Shown here: positions 33,185 to 42,540 of the stretch, piece by piece
Layout: each line of letters begins with the position of its first letter
Numbering within the stretch: the first letter of the stretch is position 1
NCBI GenBank assembly: GCA_035561515.1
Contig: DATMXP010000024.1
Coordinates: forward strand, 1 to 64,000
From: Terriglobales bacterium
GTDB lineage: Bacteria > Acidobacteriota > Terriglobia > Terriglobales > Acidobacteriaceae
DNA: 64,000 bases
Direction of reading: 5' to 3'
Made by a program: the position numbers and the translations under genes
The notes under the pieces: model-generated
Database searches by the model: none
The model's input: the letters and a program-made list of their open reading frames with translations, nothing else
Told to the model about the DNA's origin: nothing

Positions 33185-34518
33185 AGGATGCCGGATACCC
33201 CTTGTGCCACGTCATGTATTTGGTAGATAGGCAGTGAGATTTGCACCAGTGTGCCGCCAGTGGCACTGTTGTTGACTACTAGCCGCGACGTCTCGCCAAA
33301 CAGCACCTTCAGCCGTTCTGCGACATTCGCCATGCCGATTCCAGTACCGCCCACACCGCTCGGCCTTTCCAGGAAGCCGTCGCCGCCGATTCCCACGCCG
33401 TCATCTTCCACCTCGACGATCAAGCGATCATCCTGAATGCGACTTCTCAGGATGATTGAGCCGCCTTCCACCTTCGGACTCAACCCATGCTTGATCGAGT
33501 TCTCAACCAGCGGCTGCAGCATCATGCTTGGCACCATGACGTCGAGAGAACTCGGATCCAGCTCTTTCATCACCCGGAGCTTATCGCGTCCGAAGCGCAC
33601 CACTTCAATGTCGAGGTAGTCGTCGATAAAGTCGATCTCTTCGCGTAGCGGAACGAATGACTCTGTCTTCCGCAACAGCCTGCGGAGAATGCTCGCCAGC
33701 TTCACGATGAGCTCGCGTGCCGTGTCCGGATCGAATCTCACCAGGGACGAAATTGAATTGAGAGTATTGAACAGGAAGTGCGGGTTAATCTGGTTCTGCA
33801 GCGCTTCCATGCGTGCCTGGAGCAACAGGCGTTCCTGCTCTTCGAGCTTGAGCTCGATGCGCGTGTTGTTCCAGATCTTCATCGGGATTCCCACGCACAT
33901 CAGCACCGTCGCGAAGATTGCGATTACGATCCACGGGTTATGGCTGTCGAGTGAAAAGATGTAGCCTGGGAACAGCCGCCCCAGTTCCCATCGCAGAAGC
34001 TGCAGCAGTACGATCGCGCCGAAGAACATGATCTGCCAGTCGATCTTCGGACGTGGCACCACCTTCCGTATCCAACGATAGAGGCTCAGATCAACGAACG
34101 GAGAGAACGACCAGATCAACTCCGGATCGCGCGCGTAATTGCGCAGTGTTCCTGCGATAAGGCCGGCAAGCACATTGAAGGGTAAGGTCAGGTATTCGCC
34201 ATGAAGCACGGCTGGAATCGCGCAGATCACGCCGCCCGCAACGCCGGCAAATTGCCCGCCCATGACACCCATCAGCAGAATGGCTTCGAAGGTCAGGTCT
34301 GCGGCAAGAAAGTTGCGCGCCGCCGAGCGAACTTCCACGCCCAGCGCAAATGGCAGGCACATGAACAGAACAAGGTAAATCTTCTGGCGAAGCGTCCTGT
34401 CCTCTATGTAGAGAAGCTTTTGGAACTCCCGTGCGCGCACCAGGGCGCTGGCGATCGCCGCTGCCACGCCGAGCTTCACCAGCAACGTGATCAGCACGAG
34501 TTTGTCCATCGGCATCAT
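33154..34518 (-). CDS. LytS/YehU-type sensor histidine kinase
   Basis: A 454-aa membrane kinase. Six hydrophobic segments (residues about 5-215) form a 5TM-Lyt-like sensor, followed by the His_kinase domain with H247 in NQINPHFLFNTLNSISSLV and an HATPase domain (LQPLVENSIKHGLSPKVEGG, VEDDGVGI, GIGMANVAERL). Kinases of this type pair with LytTR-domain regulators; none is encoded nearby. It lies 22 nt after alaX, probably in one transcript with thrC and alaX. The start is uncertain; a Met at codon 4 is an alternative. Confidence 0.88.
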   Translation of the reverse strand: MMPMDKLVLITLLVKLGVAAAIASALVRAREFQKLLYIEDRTLRQKIYLVLFMCLPFALGVEVRSAARNFLAADLTFEAILLMGVMGGQFAGVAGGVICAIPAVLHGEYLTLPFNVLAGLIAGTLRNYARDPELIWSFSPFVDLSLYRWIRKVVPRPKIDWQIMFFGAIVLLQLLRWELGRLFPGYIFSLDSHNPWIVIAIFATVLMCVGIPMKIWNNTRIELKLEEQERLLLQARMEALQNQINPHFLFNTLNSISSLVRFDPDTARELIVKLASILRRLLRKTESFVPLREEIDFIDDYLDIEVVRFGRDKLRVMKELDPSSLDVMVPSMMLQPLVENSIKHGLSPKVEGGSIILRSRIQDDRLIVEVEDDGVGIGGDGFLERPSGVGGTGIGMANVAERLKVLFGETSRLVVNNSATGGTLVQISLPIYQIHDVAQGVSGILQEARSNTLR

Positions 34519-34540
34519 GCGAACTTAATCTACACCCGAA

Positions 34541-35752
34541 TCAGCTCAGCCGACTCGCAATCCCGTCTACCAGTTCAGAGACTTTTCCGTCAGGAACACC
34601 GCCCTGCGCCAAATCCTTTGTACCGCCGCCACGTCCGCCTACTGACGCCATCGCTTCTTTCATGAGTGCGGAAACATCTACGTCCACATCCTCTGAACGC
34701 GAGAGCACAATCGAGGGCTGCCCCATGGTGGTTCCCAGAATTGCCAGCACTCCCGGCTGACGCGACAATTTTTGCGCCAGCATCTTTACGAACGCCAGAT
34801 CCCTGTCCGCAAACACCTGCTTCACCAGCGTGAATTTCTCTGCACCGGGCGAGTTTGCCGCCAGATCTCCCGCCCAGAACTCCGCCAATTCTTCCACTAA
34901 CTTATGCTGTGCCTTCTGCGCCGACTTGATCTCATCCAGCGATTTCGCGATCTGCTTCGGCACTTCGTAGATATGTGCCGAATACAATCCCGCCGCTTGC
35001 GTCAGGGTTTCGAAGTCTCTGCGCGCGGTGTGCAAGGCCCGTAAGCCGCAAACGAATTCCACACGGAATCCCTGCTTCACCTTCTCAAACTTCCTCACCA
35101 GTACCATGCCGATCTGCGCTGTTCCTTGTACGTGGGTGCCGCCACAGGCGCACAGATCGAAATCGGCGATATCGATCAACCGCAACTCTTCTTTACCGAC
35201 GTCCGGCAACTTCCGTAGCCCGAGGCTCTTCGCCTCGTCGAATGGCACGAACCGGATCTGTACCGGACGGTTCTCAAATACCACGTCGTTGGCGAGCTTC
35301 TCGGCGGCAATGATTTGCTCCGCCTTCAACCCGTTTGTGGCTAGATCGATCGTGCACGACTCGTCGCCCATATGGAACGAGACAGTCGGCATGTTATATA
35401 GCCGCTCGAACGCTGCCGACAGCACGTGCTGACCCGAATGCTGCTGCATGTGGTCGCGACGGCGTTCCGCATCGACGATGCCGCGAATTTTCTCTCCCGC
35501 ACGCAGCTTCGAAACATCGGCCGGATTAATGTAATGAACGATTTCACCGGACTCTGTTTCTTCTACCTGTTCGACGGTTGCTTCGGAACCGTTCGACACC
35601 ATCGTTCCGCGGTCGAACACCTGCCCGCCGCTCGTCGGATAAAACGCTGTCTGGTCCAATACCACGCCTGGACGATCTCCCTCGATCACCCGCGCAATAT
35701 TCGCGTCGAACTCATGCAGAAATGTGTCGTTGTAATAAAGGCGCTTGGTCAA
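34541..35752 (-). CDS. alaX: Alanyl-tRNA editing protein AlaX, long form with DHHA1 domain
   Basis: A 403-aa freestanding trans-editing factor that hydrolyses Ser-tRNA(Ala) or Gly-tRNA(Ala). The second AlaRS-like domain has the zinc motifs HSGQHVLSAAF (HxxxH) and CACGGTHVQG (CxxxH). The N-terminal beta barrel begins with DQTAFYPTSGGQVFDRG, and a DHHA1 domain closes the C-terminus (GVLAILGTTMGQPSIVLSRS, ASVGGRGGGTKDLAQGG). The aminoacylation domain is absent, so it is not a synthetase. It lies 18 nt after thrC. Confidence 0.9.
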   Translation of the reverse strand: MTKRLYYNDTFLHEFDANIARVIEGDRPGVVLDQTAFYPTSGGQVFDRGTMVSNGSEATVEQVEETESGEIVHYINPADVSKLRAGEKIRGIVDAERRRDHMQQHSGQHVLSAAFERLYNMPTVSFHMGDESCTIDLATNGLKAEQIIAAEKLANDVVFENRPVQIRFVPFDEAKSLGLRKLPDVGKEELRLIDIADFDLCACGGTHVQGTAQIGMVLVRKFEKVKQGFRVEFVCGLRALHTARRDFETLTQAAGLYSAHIYEVPKQIAKSLDEIKSAQKAQHKLVEELAEFWAGDLAANSPGAEKFTLVKQVFADRDLAFVKMLAQKLSRQPGVLAILGTTMGQPSIVLSRSEDVDVDVSALMKEAMASVGGRGGGTKDLAQGGVPDGKVSELVDGIASRLS

Positions 35753-35770
35753 ATTAAAACCCTCGTTGGA

Positions 35771-36997
35771 TCAAAACGGACTGATGATCCCACCCACGTT
35801 GTGTCGCTTCGGCTTCGCCATGCCCTGGTTCGCCGATGGGGAGTGCTTGCCCATGTAATGTGCGATCACATCGATGTACTTGTAACCGGATCCCGTATTG
35901 AACAACACTACAGTGTCGCTCTCTTTCAGAAATCCGTTCGCACGCAATTTGCGATAGGCGAATAACGATGCCGCACCTTCCGGAGCCGCAAACACACCTT
36001 CCTCCGATGCCCACTCGAAGCACGCGTCCATCATTTCGTCGTCAGTGACCGTCACGGCCGTTCCGCCACTCTGCTTCAGGATGTCGAGAATGATGTAGTC
36101 GGCGTATGGCTTTGGAACGCGCAAACCCGCCGCAATCGTCTGTGCGTCCGGCCACATCTCCGTAACCGGCGTTCCTTCTTCCCAGGCCTTGGAGACCGGT
36201 GCGCACCCTGCCGCCTGTACCGTAATCATCTTCGGACGCTCTTTGCCGACCCAGCCCAGGCATTCCATCTCATCGAACGCCTTCCACATGCCGATCAAGC
36301 CCACGCCGCCCCCGGTCGGGTAGATAACCGCGTCAGGCATCTTCCATCCAAGCTGTTCGACGATCTCGTAGCCCATCGTTTTTTTGCCTTCCACGCGGAA
36401 CGGCTCCTTTAACGTGGACACATCGAACCAGCCCTGCGCCTGCTTGCGCTCTGCGACAATCCGCGCACAATCCGAGATCAACCCATTGACCAGCGTCACC
36501 TTCGCGCCGAACGCTTCGCACTCGATCAGGTTCGCTTGCGGCACATCTTTGGGCATGAAAATGTGCGCTTCAATTCCGGCCGCTGCCGCGTATGCTGCCA
36601 ATGCTCCGGCCGCATTGCCCGCGGATGGAATCGCCAGTTTTTGGACGCCATACGCCTTGGCCATGGTGACAGCCGCGCAGAGTCCCCTTGCCTTGAATGA
36701 TCCAGTCGGATTCAGCCCTTCGTCCTTGATGTAGACATTTGACTCGCGCCGGCTCTGCAATAGTGGCGTTAGGCCTTCACCCAGAGTGACCGGCTCCACA
36801 TTCGGCAGTACCGGCGCATAACGCCACATCGTCTTCGGAGCGTTAGCGAGCGACTCCCTCGTAAAGGATTTCCGAATGGGTTCCAGGTCGTACCGCACGT
36901 AGAGCGAACCCGCGTCTTTCGGGCACAATGTGCGCGGTAAATCCGCGGTTACCCGTTCGCCGCACTTCGTGCATTCAAGGTAGGCGATTCTTGCCAT
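35771..36997 (-). CDS. thrC: Threonine synthase
   Basis: A 408-aa PLP enzyme converting O-phosphohomoserine to threonine. A zinc-ribbon-like N-terminus (ECTKCGERVTADLPRTLCPK) precedes the fold-type II core. The PLP Lys is in NPTGSFKARGL, the phosphate loop in PTGGGVGLIGMWKAF, and AGNAAGALAAYAAAAG is typical. The start was placed at MARIAYLEC, nine codons inside the longest frame. It heads a thrC-alaX-lytS run. No other threonine-pathway genes are visible. Confidence 0.9.
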   Translation of the reverse strand: MARIAYLECTKCGERVTADLPRTLCPKDAGSLYVRYDLEPIRKSFTRESLANAPKTMWRYAPVLPNVEPVTLGEGLTPLLQSRRESNVYIKDEGLNPTGSFKARGLCAAVTMAKAYGVQKLAIPSAGNAAGALAAYAAAAGIEAHIFMPKDVPQANLIECEAFGAKVTLVNGLISDCARIVAERKQAQGWFDVSTLKEPFRVEGKKTMGYEIVEQLGWKMPDAVIYPTGGGVGLIGMWKAFDEMECLGWVGKERPKMITVQAAGCAPVSKAWEEGTPVTEMWPDAQTIAAGLRVPKPYADYIILDILKQSGGTAVTVTDDEMMDACFEWASEEGVFAAPEGAASLFAYRKLRANGFLKESDTVVLFNTGSGYKYIDVIAHYMGKHSPSANQGMAKPKRHNVGGIISPF

Positions 36998-37070
36998 GTC
37001 CCAAAAGTCTAAATCAACGCGCAAAGAAAAAAGCCGGAATAGCCCCGGCTTTCTGGAATTCGTACCATGG

Positions 37071-37772
37071 CTAGCGCCTGCTCAGCTTCTTCTCTTCAAG
37101 CGTGAGAGGACGCTGCAAAACCATCTGCACCGATGTCCCAACCGGAAGGTTCACGTCAGCCCCGCGCGTCAGCAGTGCGTACCCCAGTCCAGCCGCGGCG
37201 CCCGTCAGCCCACCAATACCAGCGCCCTTGCCGGTCCGCGATGCAATCGCGCCCACGGTGGCGCCAGCGCCGGCAGCCTTGCCAACGTTGACAGCGTCTT
37301 CCATCTTTTGACCTTCCTGTTTGATCTTCCCTTCGTCACCCTTCACGCTCTGTTTCTCCGCGCCCGGGAGGTTCTCCACCCCGCCGGGAAGCAACGCGGT
37401 GTAGCCGTTCGGATAAACCAGCGTGGTGAAGTGCATAAGCAACTCGGCGCGCCCTTTCACGCGGCCGGCACGCTTTACGTCGCTGATCCGGCCTTGCACG
37501 TATGTCCCGGCCGGGATGACGACCTTATCGTCTTGCGTGATCGGGAATGCCGTCTCGGCATATACGGCGTCGCCAACCTTCGCGCTCTTGGTCGAGATCG
37601 CCTGTTTCAGCACCAGCGGAATCTGCGTTCCTGCCGGGATTGTGATTCTGCCGGTAGTTGCGGCCGGCGCAGTCTGCTGCTGTTGGTTTTCTGCGGGTTG
37701 GGGGCTTTCCTGAGCCATCGCCACCAGCAAGGGCAACAGCAAAATCACTGCAAAGATCGAGAGTTTGCGCAT
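37071..37772 (-). CDS. Exported protein with glycine-zipper helix, paralogue of 8137-8850
   Basis: A 233-aa protein. Signal peptide MRKLSIFAVILLLPLLVAMAQ, a Gln/Ala-rich linker, then a beta-rich domain with IPAGTQIPLVLKQAIS, SAKVGDAVYAET and VVIPAGTYVQGRISDV, the same pattern as the gene at 8137. A glycine zipper (about 163-200: AGAGATVGAIASRTGKGAG) precedes the final strand LPVGTSVQMVLQRPL. Envelope role likely, function unknown. The true start is at 37772, where GGAG precedes the ATG, well inside the longest frame. Confidence 0.7.
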   Translation of the reverse strand: MRKLSIFAVILLLPLLVAMAQESPQPAENQQQQTAPAATTGRITIPAGTQIPLVLKQAISTKSAKVGDAVYAETAFPITQDDKVVIPAGTYVQGRISDVKRAGRVKGRAELLMHFTTLVYPNGYTALLPGGVENLPGAEKQSVKGDEGKIKQEGQKMEDAVNVGKAAGAGATVGAIASRTGKGAGIGGLTGAAAGLGYALLTRGADVNLPVGTSVQMVLQRPLTLEEKKLSRR

Positions 37773-37893
37773 ACGGATCTCCGTCTGGGTTGGCCTGCCG
37801 CCACGCCAACCCACACCACCGTCCGGGAGTATAAAACCCCGGTGGCAATTCAGAGTTTCGTCGCCACCGGGCAATGCCGTGCCGGAATTTCGC

Positions 37894-40305
37894 TCAATAC
37901 AACAGGTACTTCTTGCGAACATCCACGAACTTGTCGATGTCTTCCTGGATATCCTGCGCAATCCGTCTTGGGTCCACACCTTCTGTCAGTGCCTTGACCA
38001 CCGCCTGATTCCCTACCAGATCGACCAACTTGTCCGATTTGTAATCGTTCGGGTAGAGCTTCATCAGCGCCGCCGCCAACTCCAGTCCGACCAGCGTCGA
38101 ATCAGTGAAGTTCCGCTCCGTGAGGATGATGTTGATGCCCCCGCATGACTGGTCCTTGTACTTGCTGGCGTTGGGCTTGAAGGTAATCGGCACGAACCGC
38201 ACCCCCTGGATCTGCCGTGCATTCAGGTAATCGGCAAATTCCTTGGGCTTGATCCACGGCGCGCCCACCACTTCGAACGGCGTGTCGGTACCGCGGCCAA
38301 CCGAGATATTCGTTCCTTCTATCATCCCCACGCCCGGGTAGAGCGCGGCTTCGGTCAAACTCCTCAGGTTCGGCGAAGGATTGATCCACATCAACCCGGT
38401 TGCGTCGTACCAGTCGCCGCGCTGCCAGCCTTCCATCTTTACGACCGTCAGCTTGGCGTTGATCTTCCGCTCGGCGTTATACATCTGGCCCAATTCGCCG
38501 ATGGTCATTGCGTGGCGTACCGGCGTCGGATGATATCCGACAAACGTTGACCGGCTCGCATCCATCACCGGCCCTTGCAGAAAGATGCCCGTGATCGGGT
38601 TCGGACGATCCAGCACGATGACTTCCTTCCCTGCTTTCGCGCATTCCTCGAGGAAATACCCCAGCGTCGTTTCGTACGTATAGAACCGAACCCCGGCATC
38701 CTGGATGTCGTACACCACCGCGTCCAGATCTTTCAGCACGTCCTGCGACGGACGCCGCTTCGCATCCGTGTTGCCGTAAACGCTGTAAACGGGCACGCCC
38801 GTCGCTGGATCCTTCACTTCCGTGATGTTCTCCGTATCCAGCATTCCAAAAATGCCGTGCTCCGGACTGAAGATCGCCGACAACTCCACTCCGGGAGCTT
38901 GCGCAAGAACATCGATAGTCCGACGTCCCTGTGAATCCAATCCAGAGTGATTCGTGATGATCCCCACCTTCAGTTTGCGTCCTGCCGGAGCCTTCAGAAC
39001 GTCGAAGTTCCGCGCCTGCAGCACGTCGATTCCTGTCTTCACCTGTCCATTCCGCGAAACGAATCTCCGGGCAGCCGCCATCGTTTCGTTGTAGCCGGTA
39101 ATCCGCGCCACCTGCATCTTCTGTTTCTGGCTGACGGTCAACTTTAATGCTGCCGCCACGGCGGTCGCGACCTTCGTCCGCAGCGCCACCAGCGCCGCAC
39201 CACCTCGCGGATGAACCCCATTTCCCAGCACCACGACAAACGTATTCGTCACCGGATCGATCCACAGCGACGTCCCCGTGAACCCCGTGTGTCCATACGA
39301 TCCCACAGGAAGCAGTTCGCCGCGGTTGCTTGCAAATGGCGAATCGATGTCCCAACCGATCCCCCGCAGCGACGGTCCAATCGGTGCATTCTGCGGTGTG
39401 CTCATCTTTTCGACGCTGAGTTCATTCAGCACCGGGGCTCCGCCCTTGAGCATTGCGAAGGCATACTTCGCCACATCGTCGCCCGTCGAGAACAGCCCGG
39501 CATGCCCGGCCACTCCTCCCATTCTCCGCGCCGTCGGATCATGCACAATTCCCTTCAGCATCACGCCATTCTCGTCGTATTCGGTCGCCGCAATCTTCGG
39601 ACGCCATGCAATCGGCGGGTTGAACGTCGTCCGTGTCATCTTGAGCGGCTTAAAGATGTGCGCCTCCGTGTATTTGTCGAGCGACATGCCGGAGATCTTA
39701 TGAATCAACTCTCCCAGCACGATGTAATTGATGTCGCTGTAAACAAACCGCGAGCCCGGTACATCCTGCAACTGCTCGGCCATCGCCATACGGATCGCCG
39801 TCTCGTACCCCGTCCACGGCTCCTTCAAGTCAAGGTCCGGCCTCAGTCCGCTGTAGTGCGTAACCAGTTGACGGATCGTGATGTCCTTCTTCCCGTTCTG
39901 GGCGAACTCCGGCAGATATTTCGAAACCGGGTCGTTCAGCCGGATCTGGCCCAACTCAAACATTCGTGTAATCGCCGTTGCCGTAGCCACGCACTTCGTC
40001 AGCGACGCCATGTCAAACACTGTATCCAGTGTCATCGGTTCCTGCGTTGGCTCCAGGCTCCGATATCCAAACGCCTTCCGATACACGATTCTGCCGTTAT
40101 GACCGACAACCACCACCGCGCCGGGAGGTGCTTTCTCCGCCACCGCCGCTTTCAGAATGGCGTCCACCGCCGCAAACCGCGAGGAAGCAGCCGCTACTGA
40201 CTTTTTTGACGGCGTGGCTTTCTTCGCCTGCGCGAATAGGGACTGGTTGAAGACAATTGTTGTGAGAAGGACAAGGCACAGCCAGAGAGAAGAAGTACGT
40301 TTCAT
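37894..40305 (-). CDS. Exported serine hydrolase (AmiE-like) fused to NamZ exo-muramidase
   Basis: A fusion of about 803 aa with a signal peptide (LWLCLVLLTTIVFNQSLFAQ). Residues about 45-400 form a class C beta-lactamase-like serine hydrolase: SLTK (S101, K104), VYSDINY and the GHTGFTGTSLW end motif. Residues about 425-803 form a DUF1343/NamZ domain (GIITNHSGLDSQGRRTIDVL, IFSPEHGIFGM, YSVYGNTDAKRRPS, ERNFTDSTLVGLEL). In Bacillus subtilis the separate proteins AmiE (beta-lactamase family amidase) and NamZ (exo-beta-N-acetylmuramidase) act with MurQ in recovering peptidoglycan. Here both steps sit on one exported chain, with murQ a short distance away. The fusion is direct from sequence; substrate is inference. 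Confidence 0.87.
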   Translation of the reverse strand: MKRTSSLWLCLVLLTTIVFNQSLFAQAKKATPSKKSVAAASSRFAAVDAILKAAVAEKAPPGAVVVVGHNGRIVYRKAFGYRSLEPTQEPMTLDTVFDMASLTKCVATATAITRMFELGQIRLNDPVSKYLPEFAQNGKKDITIRQLVTHYSGLRPDLDLKEPWTGYETAIRMAMAEQLQDVPGSRFVYSDINYIVLGELIHKISGMSLDKYTEAHIFKPLKMTRTTFNPPIAWRPKIAATEYDENGVMLKGIVHDPTARRMGGVAGHAGLFSTGDDVAKYAFAMLKGGAPVLNELSVEKMSTPQNAPIGPSLRGIGWDIDSPFASNRGELLPVGSYGHTGFTGTSLWIDPVTNTFVVVLGNGVHPRGGAALVALRTKVATAVAAALKLTVSQKQKMQVARITGYNETMAAARRFVSRNGQVKTGIDVLQARNFDVLKAPAGRKLKVGIITNHSGLDSQGRRTIDVLAQAPGVELSAIFSPEHGIFGMLDTENITEVKDPATGVPVYSVYGNTDAKRRPSQDVLKDLDAVVYDIQDAGVRFYTYETTLGYFLEECAKAGKEVIVLDRPNPITGIFLQGPVMDASRSTFVGYHPTPVRHAMTIGELGQMYNAERKINAKLTVVKMEGWQRGDWYDATGLMWINPSPNLRSLTEAALYPGVGMIEGTNISVGRGTDTPFEVVGAPWIKPKEFADYLNARQIQGVRFVPITFKPNASKYKDQSCGGINIILTERNFTDSTLVGLELAAALMKLYPNDYKSDKLVDLVGNQAVVKALTEGVDPRRIAQDIQEDIDKFVDVRKKYLLY

Positions 40306-40316
40306 CATGGCGATCG

Positions 40317-41504
40317 ATGCCCGAACTCTATCGAAAACCGGCGGTGCTGCACAAGTTATTGAGAACCCTTCGTGCCACCAGTCCCAATAAGGAACCACTA
40401 CACGCGCATCCTGCCGCGTGCTATACCAGTCTCTTGCTCACCATCGATACTACCGGCCAGCACCACCGCTTCGCCGCCGCCTTCCGCATTCTCGAAGATG
40501 TCATCTCCGCGCGCGCGTTCCCTTCCGCCGCAACTGCCATCGTTTATCGCGGAAAACTGGTCGCCCTCCACGGACTCGGCCATCACACCTTCGACGCCGC
40601 TTCTCCGGCCGTTACCGCCGACTCCGTTTTTGACATCGCCTCCGTCTCCAAGGTCGTCGCCACCACTACCATGGCGGCGCTACTGTACGAACGCGGACTC
40701 CTCCAACTGGACGCTCTCGTCGCCGACATCGTCCCCGAGTTCCGCTCCGACGATCTTCGCCGTTCTGACGTCAGCGTCCGCGCGCTCCTCACCCACACAT
40801 CCGGACTCCCGGCCTACATCAAGCTCTTCGAGCAGACGCGCGATCGCGACGAACTGATTCGCCTCGCCATCGGAACACCACTCGAAGCCGACCCCGGCAC
40901 CCGCACTTCCTACAGCGATATCGGCTTCATCATGCTCGGCGTCATCCTCGAGCGACTCGCCGAAGAACCGCTCGACACCTTCTGCCGGCGCGAAATCTTC
41001 AAACCGCTCGAACTGAACCACACCACATTCAATCCGCCGTCCGCGTTGAGGAAAGACATTGTCCCCACCGCCGATGACCGCAAGTTCCGTCATAAACTCG
41101 TGCAAGGAGAAGTCCACGACGAGAACACCTGGGTCATGCGCGGTGTCGCCGGACACGCTGGACTTTTCTCCACCGGCTCCGACCTCGCGCGCTTCGCCCA
41201 GTGCTGGCTCTCAGGAGGCGCTCCCATCCTGAATGCCGCTACCATCGCGGAGTTCACTCGTCAGCAACCCGGCACTACACGCGCCCTCGGCTGGGATCGC
41301 CCCTCTCCGCCCTCTCAAGCCGGACAGCACTTCTCGCCCTTATCCTTCGGACACCTCGGCTTCACCGGAACTTCCCTCTGGTGCGACCCTTCACGCCAAC
41401 TTGCCATCGTCCTTCTCACCAACCGCGTCTGGCCCGACTCCTCCAACCAGGCCATCAAGCAAATCCGCCCTCGATTTCACGACGCTATCGTTGAATCTTT
41501 GTAG
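40317..41504 (+). CDS. Beta-lactamase-like serine hydrolase (AmiE-type)
   Basis: A protein of up to 395 aa, paralogous to the first half of the fusion gene, from which it diverges with only 11 nt between start codons. Motifs are FDIASVSKVVATT (SxxK), SYSDIGFIML (YxN-like) and HLGFTGTSLWCDP. There is no clear signal peptide, so it may act inside the cell on imported muropeptides. The start is uncertain: the first 30 residues look non-coding and a TTG near 40432 would give a compact domain. It heads a run with murQ, mobA and the MlaF-like gene. Confidence 0.8.
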   Translation: MPELYRKPAVLHKLLRTLRATSPNKEPLHAHPAACYTSLLLTIDTTGQHHRFAAAFRILEDVISARAFPSAATAIVYRGKLVALHGLGHHTFDAASPAVTADSVFDIASVSKVVATTTMAALLYERGLLQLDALVADIVPEFRSDDLRRSDVSVRALLTHTSGLPAYIKLFEQTRDRDELIRLAIGTPLEADPGTRTSYSDIGFIMLGVILERLAEEPLDTFCRREIFKPLELNHTTFNPPSALRKDIVPTADDRKFRHKLVQGEVHDENTWVMRGVAGHAGLFSTGSDLARFAQCWLSGGAPILNAATIAEFTRQQPGTTRALGWDRPSPPSQAGQHFSPLSFGHLGFTGTSLWCDPSRQLAIVLLTNRVWPDSSNQAIKQIRPRFHDAIVESL

Positions 41505-41601
41505 CGCGTTCATCTTGCCAGCAGTGCGAAGACGGACCGCCTGCGCCCCAAACATACTTGCTCTCCACACGTTCGTTTCTCTATCGTGAACTGGACCGCA
41601 T

Positions 41602-42507
41602 ATGACCACCGAAAACATCCATCGCCTCGGCACCGAACAGCAGAACGTCTCTTCTCTCGATCTCGATACCCGCTCTGCCCTCGAGATCGCTCGCATCATG
41701 AACGCCGAGGACGCCAAGGTCCCCGCTGCTGTTTCCGAAGCCCTTCCGCAGATCGCCAAGGCCATCGACGCGGTTGCCGACGCCCTCTCCCGCAAGGGAC
41801 GCCTCATCTATGTCGGTGCCGGAACCAGCGGACGCCTCGGCGCGCTCGACTCCTCCGAGTGCCCTCCGACCTTCAACACCGACCCCAGGTCCGTCCAGTA
41901 CGTCATCGCCGGAGGTCCCAAGGCTCTTGCCTCCGCCGCGGAAGCCAACGAAGACTCTCCCGTCCTCGGTCGGCGCGATATCGCCAAACTCAAGCCCGGC
42001 AAACGTGACGTGGTCATCGGCATCGCCGCCAGCGGACGCACTCCCTACACCATTGCGGCCTGCGAGTACGCTCGCAAGAAAGGCGCTCGCACCGCCTGCG
42101 TCGTCTGCAATATCAGCTCTCCTCTCGCTGCCGCCGTCGACATCCCGATCGAAGTGAATGTCGGACCCGAAGTCCTCGCCGGATCCACGCGCCTCAAGGC
42201 CGGAACGGCCCAAAAGCTCGTCCTCAACATGATCACCACCGGAGCCATGACACGTCTCGGTTATGTCTATGGCAACCTGATGGTCAACGTTCACCTGAAG
42301 AATGAGAAGTTGGTCGAGCGCGGAATCGGCATCGTCCAGAAAGCCACCGGCGCCTCCCGCGAAGATGCCATGGCAGCCCTGAAAGAATCGAGCAATCGTG
42401 TCCCCGTCGCCCTCGTAATGCTCAAGGCCGAAGTTTCGCGCCGGGAAGCTGAAAAGCGCCTGAAGAAATCCAACGGCAACGTTCGCAAGGCCATGAACGC
42501 AAAGTAG
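41602..42507 (+). CDS. murQ: N-acetylmuramic acid 6-phosphate etherase
   Basis: A 301-aa SIS-fold enzyme that removes lactate from MurNAc-6-phosphate to give GlcNAc-6-phosphate. The active-site signature IYVGAGTSGRLGALDSSECP is near residues 73-92, the second loop is GIAASGRTPYTIAAC, and the C-terminal helix motif VALVMLKAEVSRREAEKRLK is typical. With NamZ and two AmiE-like hydrolases beside it, this block can degrade and recycle cell-wall MurNAc. A MurNAc kinase or PTS (MurP) is not present here. Confidence 0.93.
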   Translation: MTTENIHRLGTEQQNVSSLDLDTRSALEIARIMNAEDAKVPAAVSEALPQIAKAIDAVADALSRKGRLIYVGAGTSGRLGALDSSECPPTFNTDPRSVQYVIAGGPKALASAAEANEDSPVLGRRDIAKLKPGKRDVVIGIAASGRTPYTIAACEYARKKGARTACVVCNISSPLAAAVDIPIEVNVGPEVLAGSTRLKAGTAQKLVLNMITTGAMTRLGYVYGNLMVNVHLKNEKLVERGIGIVQKATGASREDAMAALKESSNRVPVALVMLKAEVSRREAEKRLKKSNGNVRKAMNAK

Positions 42508-42540
42508 CGAACGCAATACTTTCCCGATATCATCTGTGGC

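Noticed and set aside
34541..35752. Alanyl-tRNA synthetase
   Set aside because: The aminoacylation catalytic domain is missing; only editing and DHHA1 domains are present.
39211..40200. 329-codon plus-strand frame opposite the serine hydrolase-NamZ gene
   Set aside because: Arg/His-rich shadow of the conserved fusion.
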